Part shown: positions 6,652 through 12,872 of the stretch, one piece after another
Layout of the letters: the number at the start of each line of letters is the position of its first letter
Numbering within the stretch: position 1 is the stretch's first letter
Origin: an uncultured Acidobacteriota bacterium
GTDB lineage: Bacteria > Acidobacteriota > Terriglobia > Terriglobales > CAINCZ01
Assembly: GCA_903847195.1 (NCBI GenBank)
Contig: CAINCZ010000136.1
Span: forward strand, 1 to 30,226
DNA: 30,226 nucleotides
Direction: 5' to 3'
The notes under the pieces: model-generated
What the model saw: only the letters and a program-made list of their open reading frames with translations
Told to the model about the DNA's origin: nothing
Databases searched by the model: none
Translations under genes and position numbers: made by a program

Positions 6652-8010
6652 ATGTCAGAAGTGATGAAGCAGTTGTACGACGAGCGGTTGGGCCGGTACC
6701 AGGCGGCCATCGCGCTGGAACCGACCGACCGGGTGCCCATCGCACCGGGCAGCAACACGTTTTCCGAGACCTTTACCGGCACGCCGCAGCAGGTCGCCTA
6801 CGATCCCGAGGCGTGGCTGGCGGGCGATCTGAAGTTCGTTAGCGAATTTCCGGAGTTCGACGCGCTGCGCAACAACCGCGTGTACGCGCCGCTGTGGGAC
6901 GCCGTTGGCCTGAACAGCTACCAGTTGCCGGGGCGCGAGCTGCCGGTGCGCGGCCAGATGCAGTTCGTCGAGGCCGAGTACATGCGGGCCGACGAGTACG
7001 ACCAGTTGATCGCGAGCCCGGTGCAGTTCATGTTCGACTGCTGGCTGCCGCGGATGCTGGGCGAGTTCAAGGATCGCGGCTCGATCCGCTCCTACCTGGC
7101 GTTCCTGAAGGGCGGCATGGCGCAGGCGCAGGCGGGCCAGGTGATGCGTGGCCGCTCGATCGCCCTGCAGGAGAAGGCCGGGATGCCGCAGTGCATGACC
7201 GGGGCTTTCCTGGCGCCCTTCGACGTAATCGGCGACTGCATGCGCGGCCTGCAGCCGATCCTGATGGACTGTTACAAGCGCCCGCAGAAGGTGTTGGCGG
7301 CCTGCGAGGTGCTGGTGGACGAGATGGTGAACTTCGCGCTCGCCACGGCCGATCCGTTCAAGCGGTATCCGATGTTCGTGCCGACGCACAAGGCGATCTT
7401 CATGTCGCCGCAGCAGTTCGACAAGTTCTATTGGCCGACGTTCAAGGCGGTGTGCGAGAAGGTGATCGCGGCGGGGCACAAGATTCGCGCTTACCTGGAA
7501 GGCGACTGGGGTCCGTACTGGCATCACTTCCTGGAGCTGCCGAAGGGATCGATGCTGCTGGACATCGACAACCAGGGCGACATCTTCAAGGCCAAGAAAG
7601 AGATCGGCCATCACCACTGCCTGTGCGGCGGCGTGCAGAGCTCCGACTTTGTGCTGGGTACGCCGGCGCAGATGCGCGAGCGGGTGAAGCAACTGGTGGA
7701 CGCGTTGGCGCCGGGCGGCGGATGGATCATCGGCGGCGGCTGCCACGTGCCCTACGGCGCGAAGAAAGAGAACGTGCGGGCGATGGTGGAAGCGGTGCTG
7801 GAGTTCGGCCAGTACGGCAATCCGACGCCGAAGCCGAAGGCGGCGCCGGCCAGCACGCTGGACACGTCGGCCTTCCCCAAGGTGGTGACGCCGTGGGAGG
7901 TAAAGAAGGCCGAACTGGGCACGATTCACGGCGACGAAGAGCTGATTCGCAAGCCGTGGATGGCGCTCGAGTCGGCGGCGTATCTGTGGCTGTGGCAGTG
8001 GAAGGACTAG
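6652..8010 (+). CDS. UroD-family corrinoid/cobamide methyltransferase
   Basis: This 452-residue protein belongs to the uroporphyrinogen decarboxylase-like superfamily, which includes methyltransferases (MtaA/MtbA/MtgB types). These move methyl groups between a substrate and a corrinoid protein. Evidence: the HHHCLCGGVQ segment (C323, C325) and a later GGGCHVPYG (C364) resemble the zinc-binding His/Cys-x-Cys...Cys set of those enzymes. The next gene encodes a matching B12-binding protein. True HemE is shorter, about 350 residues, and lacks this cysteine pattern. I choose the ATG at 6652, with GAGG 7 nt upstream, over the TTG just before it. The substrate (methoxylated aromatic, methylamine, betaine or other) cannot be read from the sequence. 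A strong promoter and long leader precede it, and a small hairpin (8025-8050) follows it. Confidence 0.75.
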   Translation: MSEVMKQLYDERLGRYQAAIALEPTDRVPIAPGSNTFSETFTGTPQQVAYDPEAWLAGDLKFVSEFPEFDALRNNRVYAPLWDAVGLNSYQLPGRELPVRGQMQFVEAEYMRADEYDQLIASPVQFMFDCWLPRMLGEFKDRGSIRSYLAFLKGGMAQAQAGQVMRGRSIALQEKAGMPQCMTGAFLAPFDVIGDCMRGLQPILMDCYKRPQKVLAACEVLVDEMVNFALATADPFKRYPMFVPTHKAIFMSPQQFDKFYWPTFKAVCEKVIAAGHKIRAYLEGDWGPYWHHFLELPKGSMLLDIDNQGDIFKAKKEIGHHHCLCGGVQSSDFVLGTPAQMRERVKQLVDALAPGGGWIIGGGCHVPYGAKKENVRAMVEAVLEFGQYGNPTPKPKAAPASTLDTSAFPKVVTPWEVKKAELGTIHGDEELIRKPWMALESAAYLWLWQWKD

Positions 8011-8024
8011 TGTTCCTGTTGATC

Positions 8025-8061
8025 GCAGCGAAAAGCAGGTCCTTCGCTGCGCCCAGGCTGA
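8025..8061. repeat. Hairpin and partial copy of a dispersed repeat
   Basis: GCAGCGAA (8025-8032) pairs with TTCGCTGC (8043-8050). The segment AAGCAGGTCCTTCGCTGCGC closely matches the right arm of the 28-bp inverted repeat at 18942-18969. It follows the methyltransferase stop codon and may reduce read-through. Confidence 0.5.
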
Positions 8062-8142
8062 CACCTTTTTTCGAAACGACTTTCTATTTGTGAGACGACT
8101 TTCAGGCGCCTCTTATCTGAAAAGCTTCAGGAGTGTATACAC

Positions 8143-8769
8143 ATGGACGAACTCGTAATCGCAATGCGGGATCTGGAAGAAGAACGCGTTCACGAGCTGG
8201 TGGACGCCCGGATCAAGGCCAACGTTTCGGCGCTGGAAATCGTGAAGACGCTGAATGAAGGCATGGTAGCGGTGGGGCAACTGTTTTCCGAGAAGACCTA
8301 CTTCATCAGCCAGCTGCTGTACTCGGCGGAGATTCTCGAAAACGTGATGAACCAGCTGAAGCCCCTGCTGGCGGGAGCCGTACAGGGCGGTTCGGCGGGC
8401 AAGGTCATCATCGGCACCGTGAAGGGCGACATCCACGACATCGGCAAGAACATCGTGGTGACGCTGATGCGCGGGGCCGGCTTTGAGGTCATCGACCTGG
8501 GCGTTGACGTTCCAGCCGAGAAATTCGTGGCGGCGATCAAGGAGACGGGAGCGAAGGTGGTGGGTTTGAGCGCACTGCTGAACCTTACCTATCCCGAGAT
8601 GAAGCACGTGGTAGACGCCATTGCAGCAGCCGGGGTTCGCAACCAGGTGAAGATCATTGTGGGCGGCACGCCGGTGAACGAGCAGGTACGCGAGTACGCC
8701 GGGGCGGACTTCTACGCCGAAGACGCCGTCGCCGGGGTGAACCTCTGCAAGCGGATTTACGCGGCCTAG
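8143..8769 (+). CDS. Corrinoid (B12-binding) methyl-carrier protein, MtaC/MtbC type
   Basis: This 208-residue protein matches the corrinoid proteins of methyltransferase systems and the B12 modules of methionine synthase. Residues 1-80 form the helical B12-binding-2 cap. Residues 85-208 form the Rossmann-like B12 domain. The signature D-x-H-x-x-G is present as DIHDIGK, with D96, H98 and G101; H98 is the expected lower ligand to cobalt. Later motifs SALLNLTY and IIVGGTPVN complete the binding site. The ATG at 8143 has AGGAG about 10 nt upstream. It lies 132 nt after the methyltransferase gene on the same strand and is almost certainly its partner, carrying the methyl group on cobalamin. No substrate-specific second methyltransferase or reductive activase gene is seen nearby. 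Confidence 0.9.
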   Translation: MDELVIAMRDLEEERVHELVDARIKANVSALEIVKTLNEGMVAVGQLFSEKTYFISQLLYSAEILENVMNQLKPLLAGAVQGGSAGKVIIGTVKGDIHDIGKNIVVTLMRGAGFEVIDLGVDVPAEKFVAAIKETGAKVVGLSALLNLTYPEMKHVVDAIAAAGVRNQVKIIVGGTPVNEQVREYAGADFYAEDAVAGVNLCKRIYAA

Positions 8770-8790
8770 CTCTGTGCGGTAGATTGCAAA

Positions 8791-8823
8791 GCCCCGCCCT
8801 GGCAAAATCGACCGGGACGGGGC
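8791..8823 (+). terminator. Terminator-like hairpin after the corrinoid gene
   Basis: GCCCCGCCCTGG (8791-8802) pairs imperfectly with CCGGGACGGGGC (8812-8823), 21 nt after the stop codon. There is no clear T run, so efficiency is uncertain. Confidence 0.45.
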
Positions 8824-8885
8824 ACGCGGCACATCCGTCGCTGGCGAAGAATGATGGGACGAACAGGAACAAGGAAAGTCAAAAC

Positions 8886-8924
8886 CCCCACCTTAGCGGC
8901 CAAGGACAGGCCGCGAAGGTGGGG
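8886..8924. repeat. Dispersed palindromic repeat, CCCACC/GGTGGG type
   Basis: CCCCACCTTAGCGGCC (8886-8901) pairs with GGCCGCGAAGGTGGGG (8909-8924). It abuts the IclR gene start, so it may influence its leader. The first half is nearly the same as that at 11348. Confidence 0.65.
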
Positions 8925-8930
8925 CACCTG

Positions 8931-9740
8931 ATGCCGAAACGAGCCACACCGCCGGAAACCAAGAAGCCCAAGGCTGCGCCACGCCGCCAGGAAGACCACG
9001 GCGGACTGCAGGGCATCGCCCGCGGGGCCGTGGTGTTGCGCCTGCTGGCACGGCATCCGGCAGGACTGAGCCTGCGCGAGATCGGCCGGCTGGCGGAGAT
9101 GCCGCTGGCGACGGTGCAACGGCTGGTGACGGCGCTGAGCAAGGAGAATCTGCTGATCTCGGCCTCGCGCAACGGAGGCGTGCGGCTGGGACCGGGACTG
9201 ATTCCACTGGCGGCCGTGGCCAAGCAGTTCGACCTGGTCGAACTGGCCCGCCCGTTTATCACCGCGCTGGCGAAGGAAGTGGACGAGACGACCGACCTGT
9301 CGCTGTTTGACCGCGAAAAGGCGGTGGTGATCGAGCAGTTCGCGGGCACGCAGGAACTGCGCGCGGTGTCGGCGGTGGGCGACAGTTTGCCGCTGTATTG
9401 CACGGCCAGCGGCAAGGCGCTGCTGGCGGCACTCTCGAATGATGATTTGAGTAAATTGCGACGCCGCTTGCGCCTGGAATCCCTGACGAAGAATACGATC
9501 GCCAGCTGGGCGCGGCTGGAACACGAGCTGGCCACCATTCGCGAGACCGGCTTGGCACTCGACAACGAAGAGCACCGCTACGGCGTCTGCGGCGTGGCCG
9601 TGTCGCTCAAGGGGCCCAATGGCGAGGTCATAGCCGTCGGCATCAAGGCTCCGATTCAGCGCTTCCGCGATTGCCAGAAGACGATGACGCGCAGCCTGGT
9701 AAAGCACTGCCAGACCCTGCAGCGTCACATGCTGCGATAA
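8931..9740 (+). CDS. IclR-family transcriptional regulator
   Basis: This 269-residue protein has the two domains of IclR regulators. The first is an N-terminal winged helix-turn-helix (about 30-80; RGAVVLRLLARHPAGLSLRE, then LATVQRLVTALSKENLL). The second is a C-terminal effector-binding GAF-like domain with the family patterns DLSLFDREKAVVIEQ, LPLYCTASGKALLA and EEHRYGVCGVAV. These proteins usually control catabolic operons, including those for aromatic compounds, by binding a small acid. The frame is open further upstream to 8784, but that stretch reads through an intergenic hairpin and repeat, so ATG at 8931 is preferred. Its position after the corrinoid methyltransferase pair suggests it regulates that module or a connected substrate pathway; this is inference. 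Confidence 0.88.
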   Translation: MPKRATPPETKKPKAAPRRQEDHGGLQGIARGAVVLRLLARHPAGLSLREIGRLAEMPLATVQRLVTALSKENLLISASRNGGVRLGPGLIPLAAVAKQFDLVELARPFITALAKEVDETTDLSLFDREKAVVIEQFAGTQELRAVSAVGDSLPLYCTASGKALLAALSNDDLSKLRRRLRLESLTKNTIASWARLEHELATIRETGLALDNEEHRYGVCGVAVSLKGPNGEVIAVGIKAPIQRFRDCQKTMTRSLVKHCQTLQRHMLR

Positions 9741-9802
9741 CCGCTTTCCTGCTTTTCCCCTTCGCTTCTCCCATAGCGCGCGGAAGTCCGGCGCCACAAC
9801 CC

Positions 9803-9834
9803 AGGTTAGCGCCCAACAGCAGGGCGCGTAACCT
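9803..9834. repeat. Dispersed hairpin repeat, AGGTTAGCGCCC type
   Basis: AGGTTAGCGCCC (9803-9814) pairs with GGGCGCGTAACCT (9822-9834). A similar element is at 12693-12724. It overlaps the last codons of the STAS-like gene on the minus strand. Confidence 0.5.
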
Positions 9835-10249
9835 GACGGACCGGGCATTCTTGCAAGCTATGGATGGGCTTGAGGTCGGCGCGGGCGATGCCGAGCACCT
9901 GGCAGGCCTCCGCATGGGTTCGCACCACGTGCAGATGCGGACGAGTATGGGCGGAGAGCATCTGGAGCATGCGCATGAATCCGTAGACGATGTCGGCGGG
10001 GGCGACGACGACAACAACGACTCCGGGAGGATAGATGGGAGGAACCAGCACGGCCTGCCTCACCTGGGCGGCGGTGGTTTGAAATTCGTCTAGCTCGGAC
10101 AGGTCGAGCACGCCGGCCGCGGGGTTCATGAGGTCAATGTGCTTGCGGGTTTCAGCGACGACAGGCGGGCAGTCCTCAAGGGAGAAGGCCCCCTCAAGGA
10201 TAGTGCAGAGAACCCGGTTAACTTCGTCGTACTCCAGGCGAAAACGCAT
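9806..10249 (-). CDS. Small STAS/SpoIIAA-like protein of unknown function
   Basis: This 147-residue protein starts MRFRLEYDEVNRVL. The pattern is an opening beta strand pair, a helix, then the core strands GVLDLSELDEF and GVVVVVVAPADIVYGFMRM, followed by RPHLHVVRTHAEACQVLGI. It resembles the STAS/SpoIIAA-like fold found in many uncharacterised bacterial proteins. These bind small ligands or partner proteins; no catalytic residues are evident. The ATG at 10249 has GGAGG about 5 nt upstream and is clearly preferred over earlier in-frame starts, which add an arginine/proline-rich unrelated stretch. The last ten residues are encoded by a dispersed repeat, so the natural C-terminus may have been extended by the repeat insertion. 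It is divergent from larB. Confidence 0.7.
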   Translation of the reverse strand: MRFRLEYDEVNRVLCTILEGAFSLEDCPPVVAETRKHIDLMNPAAGVLDLSELDEFQTTAAQVRQAVLVPPIYPPGVVVVVVAPADIVYGFMRMLQMLSAHTRPHLHVVRTHAEACQVLGIARADLKPIHSLQECPVRQVTRPAVGR

Positions 10250-10558
10250 CAGACCTCCGCAGGGAGCGGCAAGCTTCCCTGACAAGGGCCAGCAAGAGCT
10301 GTTGCGTCCGCTCCAAGTAACACAACTTTGGATGTCGGGGCTCTTCCGTGCACTCGGTGATAGCACACGGATTGTCGCATGCCAGGCCGCCGCCGGGCGG
10401 GCATCGCGGCCGCTGTTACGGGAACGGAACAAGCCGGACCGGCAGGGTCGGCGACCGGGGGCCGGCATCGGGCCTGCGGGGATGCGCGGCCGTTCCGGGT
10501 GTTACCCTGAAAGAGATGAACCCGGTCTGGACAACTCAAACGGTAACGGCAGGCGGCG
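10250..10558. other. Divergent intergenic region between the STAS-like gene and larB
   Basis: A 309-nt stretch should hold the promoters for the two divergent genes. I see a small hairpin near 10260-10280 but no consensus promoter that I would defend. Confidence 0.4.
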
Positions 10559-11305
10559 ATGGACGCTGAACGATTGCGCCAGCTCTTTGCCGCAGTGAAG
10601 GCCGGAGAAGTATCGCCGGACGAGGCGGTGGCGCAACTGCGTCATCTTCCCTTTGAAGACCTCGGCTTCGCCAAGGTGGACCATCACCGCGCGCTGCGCA
10701 TGGGGACGCCGGAGGTAATCTTCGGACCGGGCAAGAGTCCGGCGCAGGTGGCCAGCATCTTCAGCCGGCTGGCCGGGCAGGGGAACAACATTCTGGCCAC
10801 GCGCACGGACGAGGCGCAGTATGCGGCGGTGCTGGAAGTGGCGCCGGCGGCCGTGCGCAGCGCGGCGGCACGCACCATCGTGCTGCGGCAGAGCTCCGAA
10901 GTCATGGGCAAGGGCAAGATCGTGGTGGTGTCGGCCGGGACGAGCGACATTCCGATTGCCGAAGAGGCGGTGGTGACGGCCGAGATCATGGGCAATCGCG
11001 TGGAGTCGGTGTACGACGTGGGCGTGGCCGGCATTCACCGGCTGCTGGCCTGCCGGGAGTCGCTGGCCGAGGCGCGGGTGATTATTGTGTGCGCGGGCAT
11101 GGAAGGCGCGCTGCCAAGCGTAGTCGGAGGTTTGGTGGGAGTGCCGGTCATCGCGGTGCCGACGAGCGTGGGGTATGGAGCGTCGTTCCAGGGATTGGCG
11201 GCGCTGCTGGGCATGCTGAACTCATGCGCGTCGAACGTGAGCGTGGTGAACATCGACAACGGGTTTGGCGCCGGGTATGTGGCCTCGCTGATTAACCGCC
11301 TGTGA
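10559..11305 (+). CDS. larB: Nickel-pincer cofactor biosynthesis protein LarB
   Basis: This 248-residue protein matches LarB throughout. LarB carboxylates and hydrolyses nicotinic acid adenine dinucleotide, the first step in making the nickel-pincer nucleotide cofactor of lactate racemase and related LarA-type epimerases. The N-terminal region ([20 protein letters not shown]...[20 protein letters not shown]) is the typical LarB leader domain. The C-terminal half is PurE-like ([44 protein letters not shown]). The length equals that of the family. AGG lies 5 nt before the ATG. LarC and LarE, needed for the later steps, are not in this window, nor is a LarA enzyme, so the pathway must be scattered in the genome. 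Confidence 0.93.
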   Translation: MDAERLRQLFAAVKAGEVSPDEAVAQLRHLPFEDLGFAKVDHHRALRMGTPEVIFGPGKSPAQVASIFSRLAGQGNNILATRTDEAQYAAVLEVAPAAVRSAAARTIVLRQSSEVMGKGKIVVVSAGTSDIPIAEEAVVTAEIMGNRVESVYDVGVAGIHRLLACRESLAEARVIIVCAGMEGALPSVVGGLVGVPVIAVPTSVGYGASFQGLAALLGMLNSCASNVSVVNIDNGFGAGYVASLINRL

Positions 11306-11347
11306 GCGCCGCAGGACGCATAGCGGAAGAAATACAGAGGCAAAATC

Positions 11348-11386
11348 CCCACCTTAGCTCGCCAGAAGCGGGCTCGCGATGGTGGG
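11348..11386. repeat. Dispersed palindromic repeat, CCCACC/GGTGGG type
   Basis: CCCACCTTAGCTCGCC (11348-11363) pairs with GGCTCGCGATGGTGGG (11371-11386). It lies 43 nt after larB and shares CCCACCTTAGC with the copy at 8886. Confidence 0.65.
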
Positions 11387-11426
11387 CCATCCGGCGGGTC
11401 CGCGCTGGAGCTCCCGAAATCTCTTA

Positions 11427-11460
11427 GAATTCAGTTTGCGGATAGAATTGAGTTTGCGGA
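11427..11460 (+). promoter_or_regulatory. Tandem 16-bp direct repeat upstream of amrS
   Basis: GAATTCAGTTTGCGGA (11427-11442) and GAATTGAGTTTGCGGA (11445-11460) match at 15 of 16 positions with an 18-bp period. They lie about 60-95 nt upstream of the amrS start, where a regulator could bind. No clear sigma-70 hexamers were identified. Confidence 0.4.
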
Positions 11461-11521
11461 CAATGGCGGCGTCCGGATTGCCCGGGATTTCGGCCGCGCC
11501 GAACGTCAAGAGTTGTCGCTT

Positions 11522-12634
11522 ATGGCCGCCCCCCTCAAAGACGTGCTCGACCAGCAGGTGCGCGAAGCCGCGCCCGAACTGGTGGAGGCGCTCGAACGTC
11601 AGCGGCTGCGCTGCCACGCCTGCGGGCACCAGTGTCCGATTGCCGAAGGGCAGGCGGGAGTCTGCAAGGTACGCTTCAACCGCGGCGGCAAGCTCTACGC
11701 GCCGTGGGGATACGCGGCGGGCATACAGTGCGACCCGATCGAGAAGAAGCCTTTCTTTCACGCCTACCCCGGCGCACTGGCCTACAGCTTCGGCATGCTG
11801 GGCTGCGACCTGCATTGCGGCTACTGCCAGAACTGGGTGACATCGCAGGCGCTGCGCGATCCGCGCGCGGTTGCCCAGCCACGCCACGCCGTGCCGGAGC
11901 ACATGGTCGAAGAGGCGGTAGAACTGGGCGCGCGCGTGGTGGTGAGCACCTACAACGAGCCGCTGATTTCCACGGAGTGGGCAGTGGAGGTCTTTCGCCA
12001 CGCCAAGGCCGCCGGGCTCGATACCGGCTTCGTGTCGAACGGCAACGCCACGCCGCAGGTGCTTGAGTATATACACCCGTGGGTGGACCTCTACAAGGTG
12101 GACCTGAAGAGTTTCAACGACCGTTGCTACCGCGAACTCGGCGGCCGGCTGGCGCCGGTGCTCGACACCATCGCGCGGCTGAAGAAGATGGGGTTCTGGG
12201 TGGAGATCGTTACGTTGATCGTGCCCGGATTCAACGACTCGGCGGCGGAACTGGCGGAGATGGCGGCCTTTATCGCCGGCGTGTCCCGCGATATTCCCTG
12301 GCACCTGACGGCGTTCCACGCCGATTACAAGATGGAGAATCCGGACACGCCGGCGGAGAAGCTGGTGGAGGCGGCCGAGATTGGGCGCAAGGCGGGACTG
12401 AAGTTCGTTTACGCCGGGAACCGTCCGGGCGAGGTGGGGAACCTCGAGAACACCTACTGCCCCAAGTGCCAGGAGTTGCTGATTGAGCGCTGGGGCTACT
12501 TCGTGCGCGACTACCGCCTCACTTCCGAAGGCGCGTGCGCGAAGTGCAGGACGAAGCTGCCGGGACGCTGGGCGGCACGCTTCGGCGGACAGATCACCTC
12601 GCGTCCGTTTGTGCCGCGCCGGCAGCGGGCGTAG
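11522..12634 (+). CDS. amrS: AmmeMemoRadiSam-system radical SAM enzyme (AmrS-like)
   Basis: This 370-residue enzyme carries the radical SAM cluster motif C95-x3-C99-x2-C102 (CDLHCGYC), which binds a 4Fe-4S cluster and S-adenosylmethionine. Two more cysteine sets are typical of the AmrS subgroup of PflA-like enzymes: an N-terminal one (CHACGHQC...GVC, residues 31-48) and a C-terminal one (CPKC and CAKC). The sequence SYNEPLIS-type segment (TYNEPLISTEWA), KVDLKSF and TLIVPGFNDS also fit. The reaction is not established for this family; its usual partners are AMMECR1 and Memo proteins, which are not in this window. I take ATG at 11522; a TTG nine bases earlier has no ribosome-binding site. It is separated from larB by a repeat. 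Confidence 0.88.
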   Translation: MAAPLKDVLDQQVREAAPELVEALERQRLRCHACGHQCPIAEGQAGVCKVRFNRGGKLYAPWGYAAGIQCDPIEKKPFFHAYPGALAYSFGMLGCDLHCGYCQNWVTSQALRDPRAVAQPRHAVPEHMVEEAVELGARVVVSTYNEPLISTEWAVEVFRHAKAAGLDTGFVSNGNATPQVLEYIHPWVDLYKVDLKSFNDRCYRELGGRLAPVLDTIARLKKMGFWVEIVTLIVPGFNDSAAELAEMAAFIAGVSRDIPWHLTAFHADYKMENPDTPAEKLVEAAEIGRKAGLKFVYAGNRPGEVGNLENTYCPKCQELLIERWGYFVRDYRLTSEGACAKCRTKLPGRWAARFGGQITSRPFVPRRQRA

Positions 12635-12692
12635 TTCGCAGGCGCGCTCTGCCAATCCTCACCCCCTCAGGATGCTGAAAGTCAGAAGGCAC

Positions 12693-12724
12693 AGTTTAAC
12701 GCCCAAATGCGGGGCGCGGAACCT
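12693..12724. repeat. Dispersed hairpin repeat, AGGTTAGCGCCC type
   Basis: AGTTTAACGCCC (12693-12704) pairs imperfectly with GGGCGCGGAACCT (12712-12724). It is the second copy of the element at 9803-9834, again just downstream of a plus-strand gene. Confidence 0.45.
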
Positions 12725-12763
12725 AGGGCACCGGGAGTGCGCGCTACCTGCTCGTGTGGACAT

Positions 12764-12798
12764 CCCACCTATGCGCCAACTGCGGGAGCATAGGTGGG
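12764..12798. repeat. Dispersed palindromic repeat, CCCACC/GGTGGG type
   Basis: CCCACCTATGC (12764-12774) and GCATAGGTGGG (12788-12798) are exact inverted copies with a 13-nt loop. It sits between the convergent amrS and histidine kinase genes. Confidence 0.65.
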
Positions 12799-12872
12799 CC
12801 AGCAGATTTCGGTGGTACGGACAAGGGGCAGATTCCTTCCTCGCTCGGAATGACGATGCGGATGCTCGCGGG

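Noticed and set aside
6655..8064. Minus-strand open frame opposite the UroD-family gene
   Set aside because: His/Arg/Leu-rich shadow; the plus strand has promoter, ribosome-binding site and conserved motifs.
8784..8930. Upstream extension of the IclR reading frame
   Set aside because: The added 49 residues come from an intergenic hairpin and a dispersed repeat; the helix-turn-helix fits a start at 8931.
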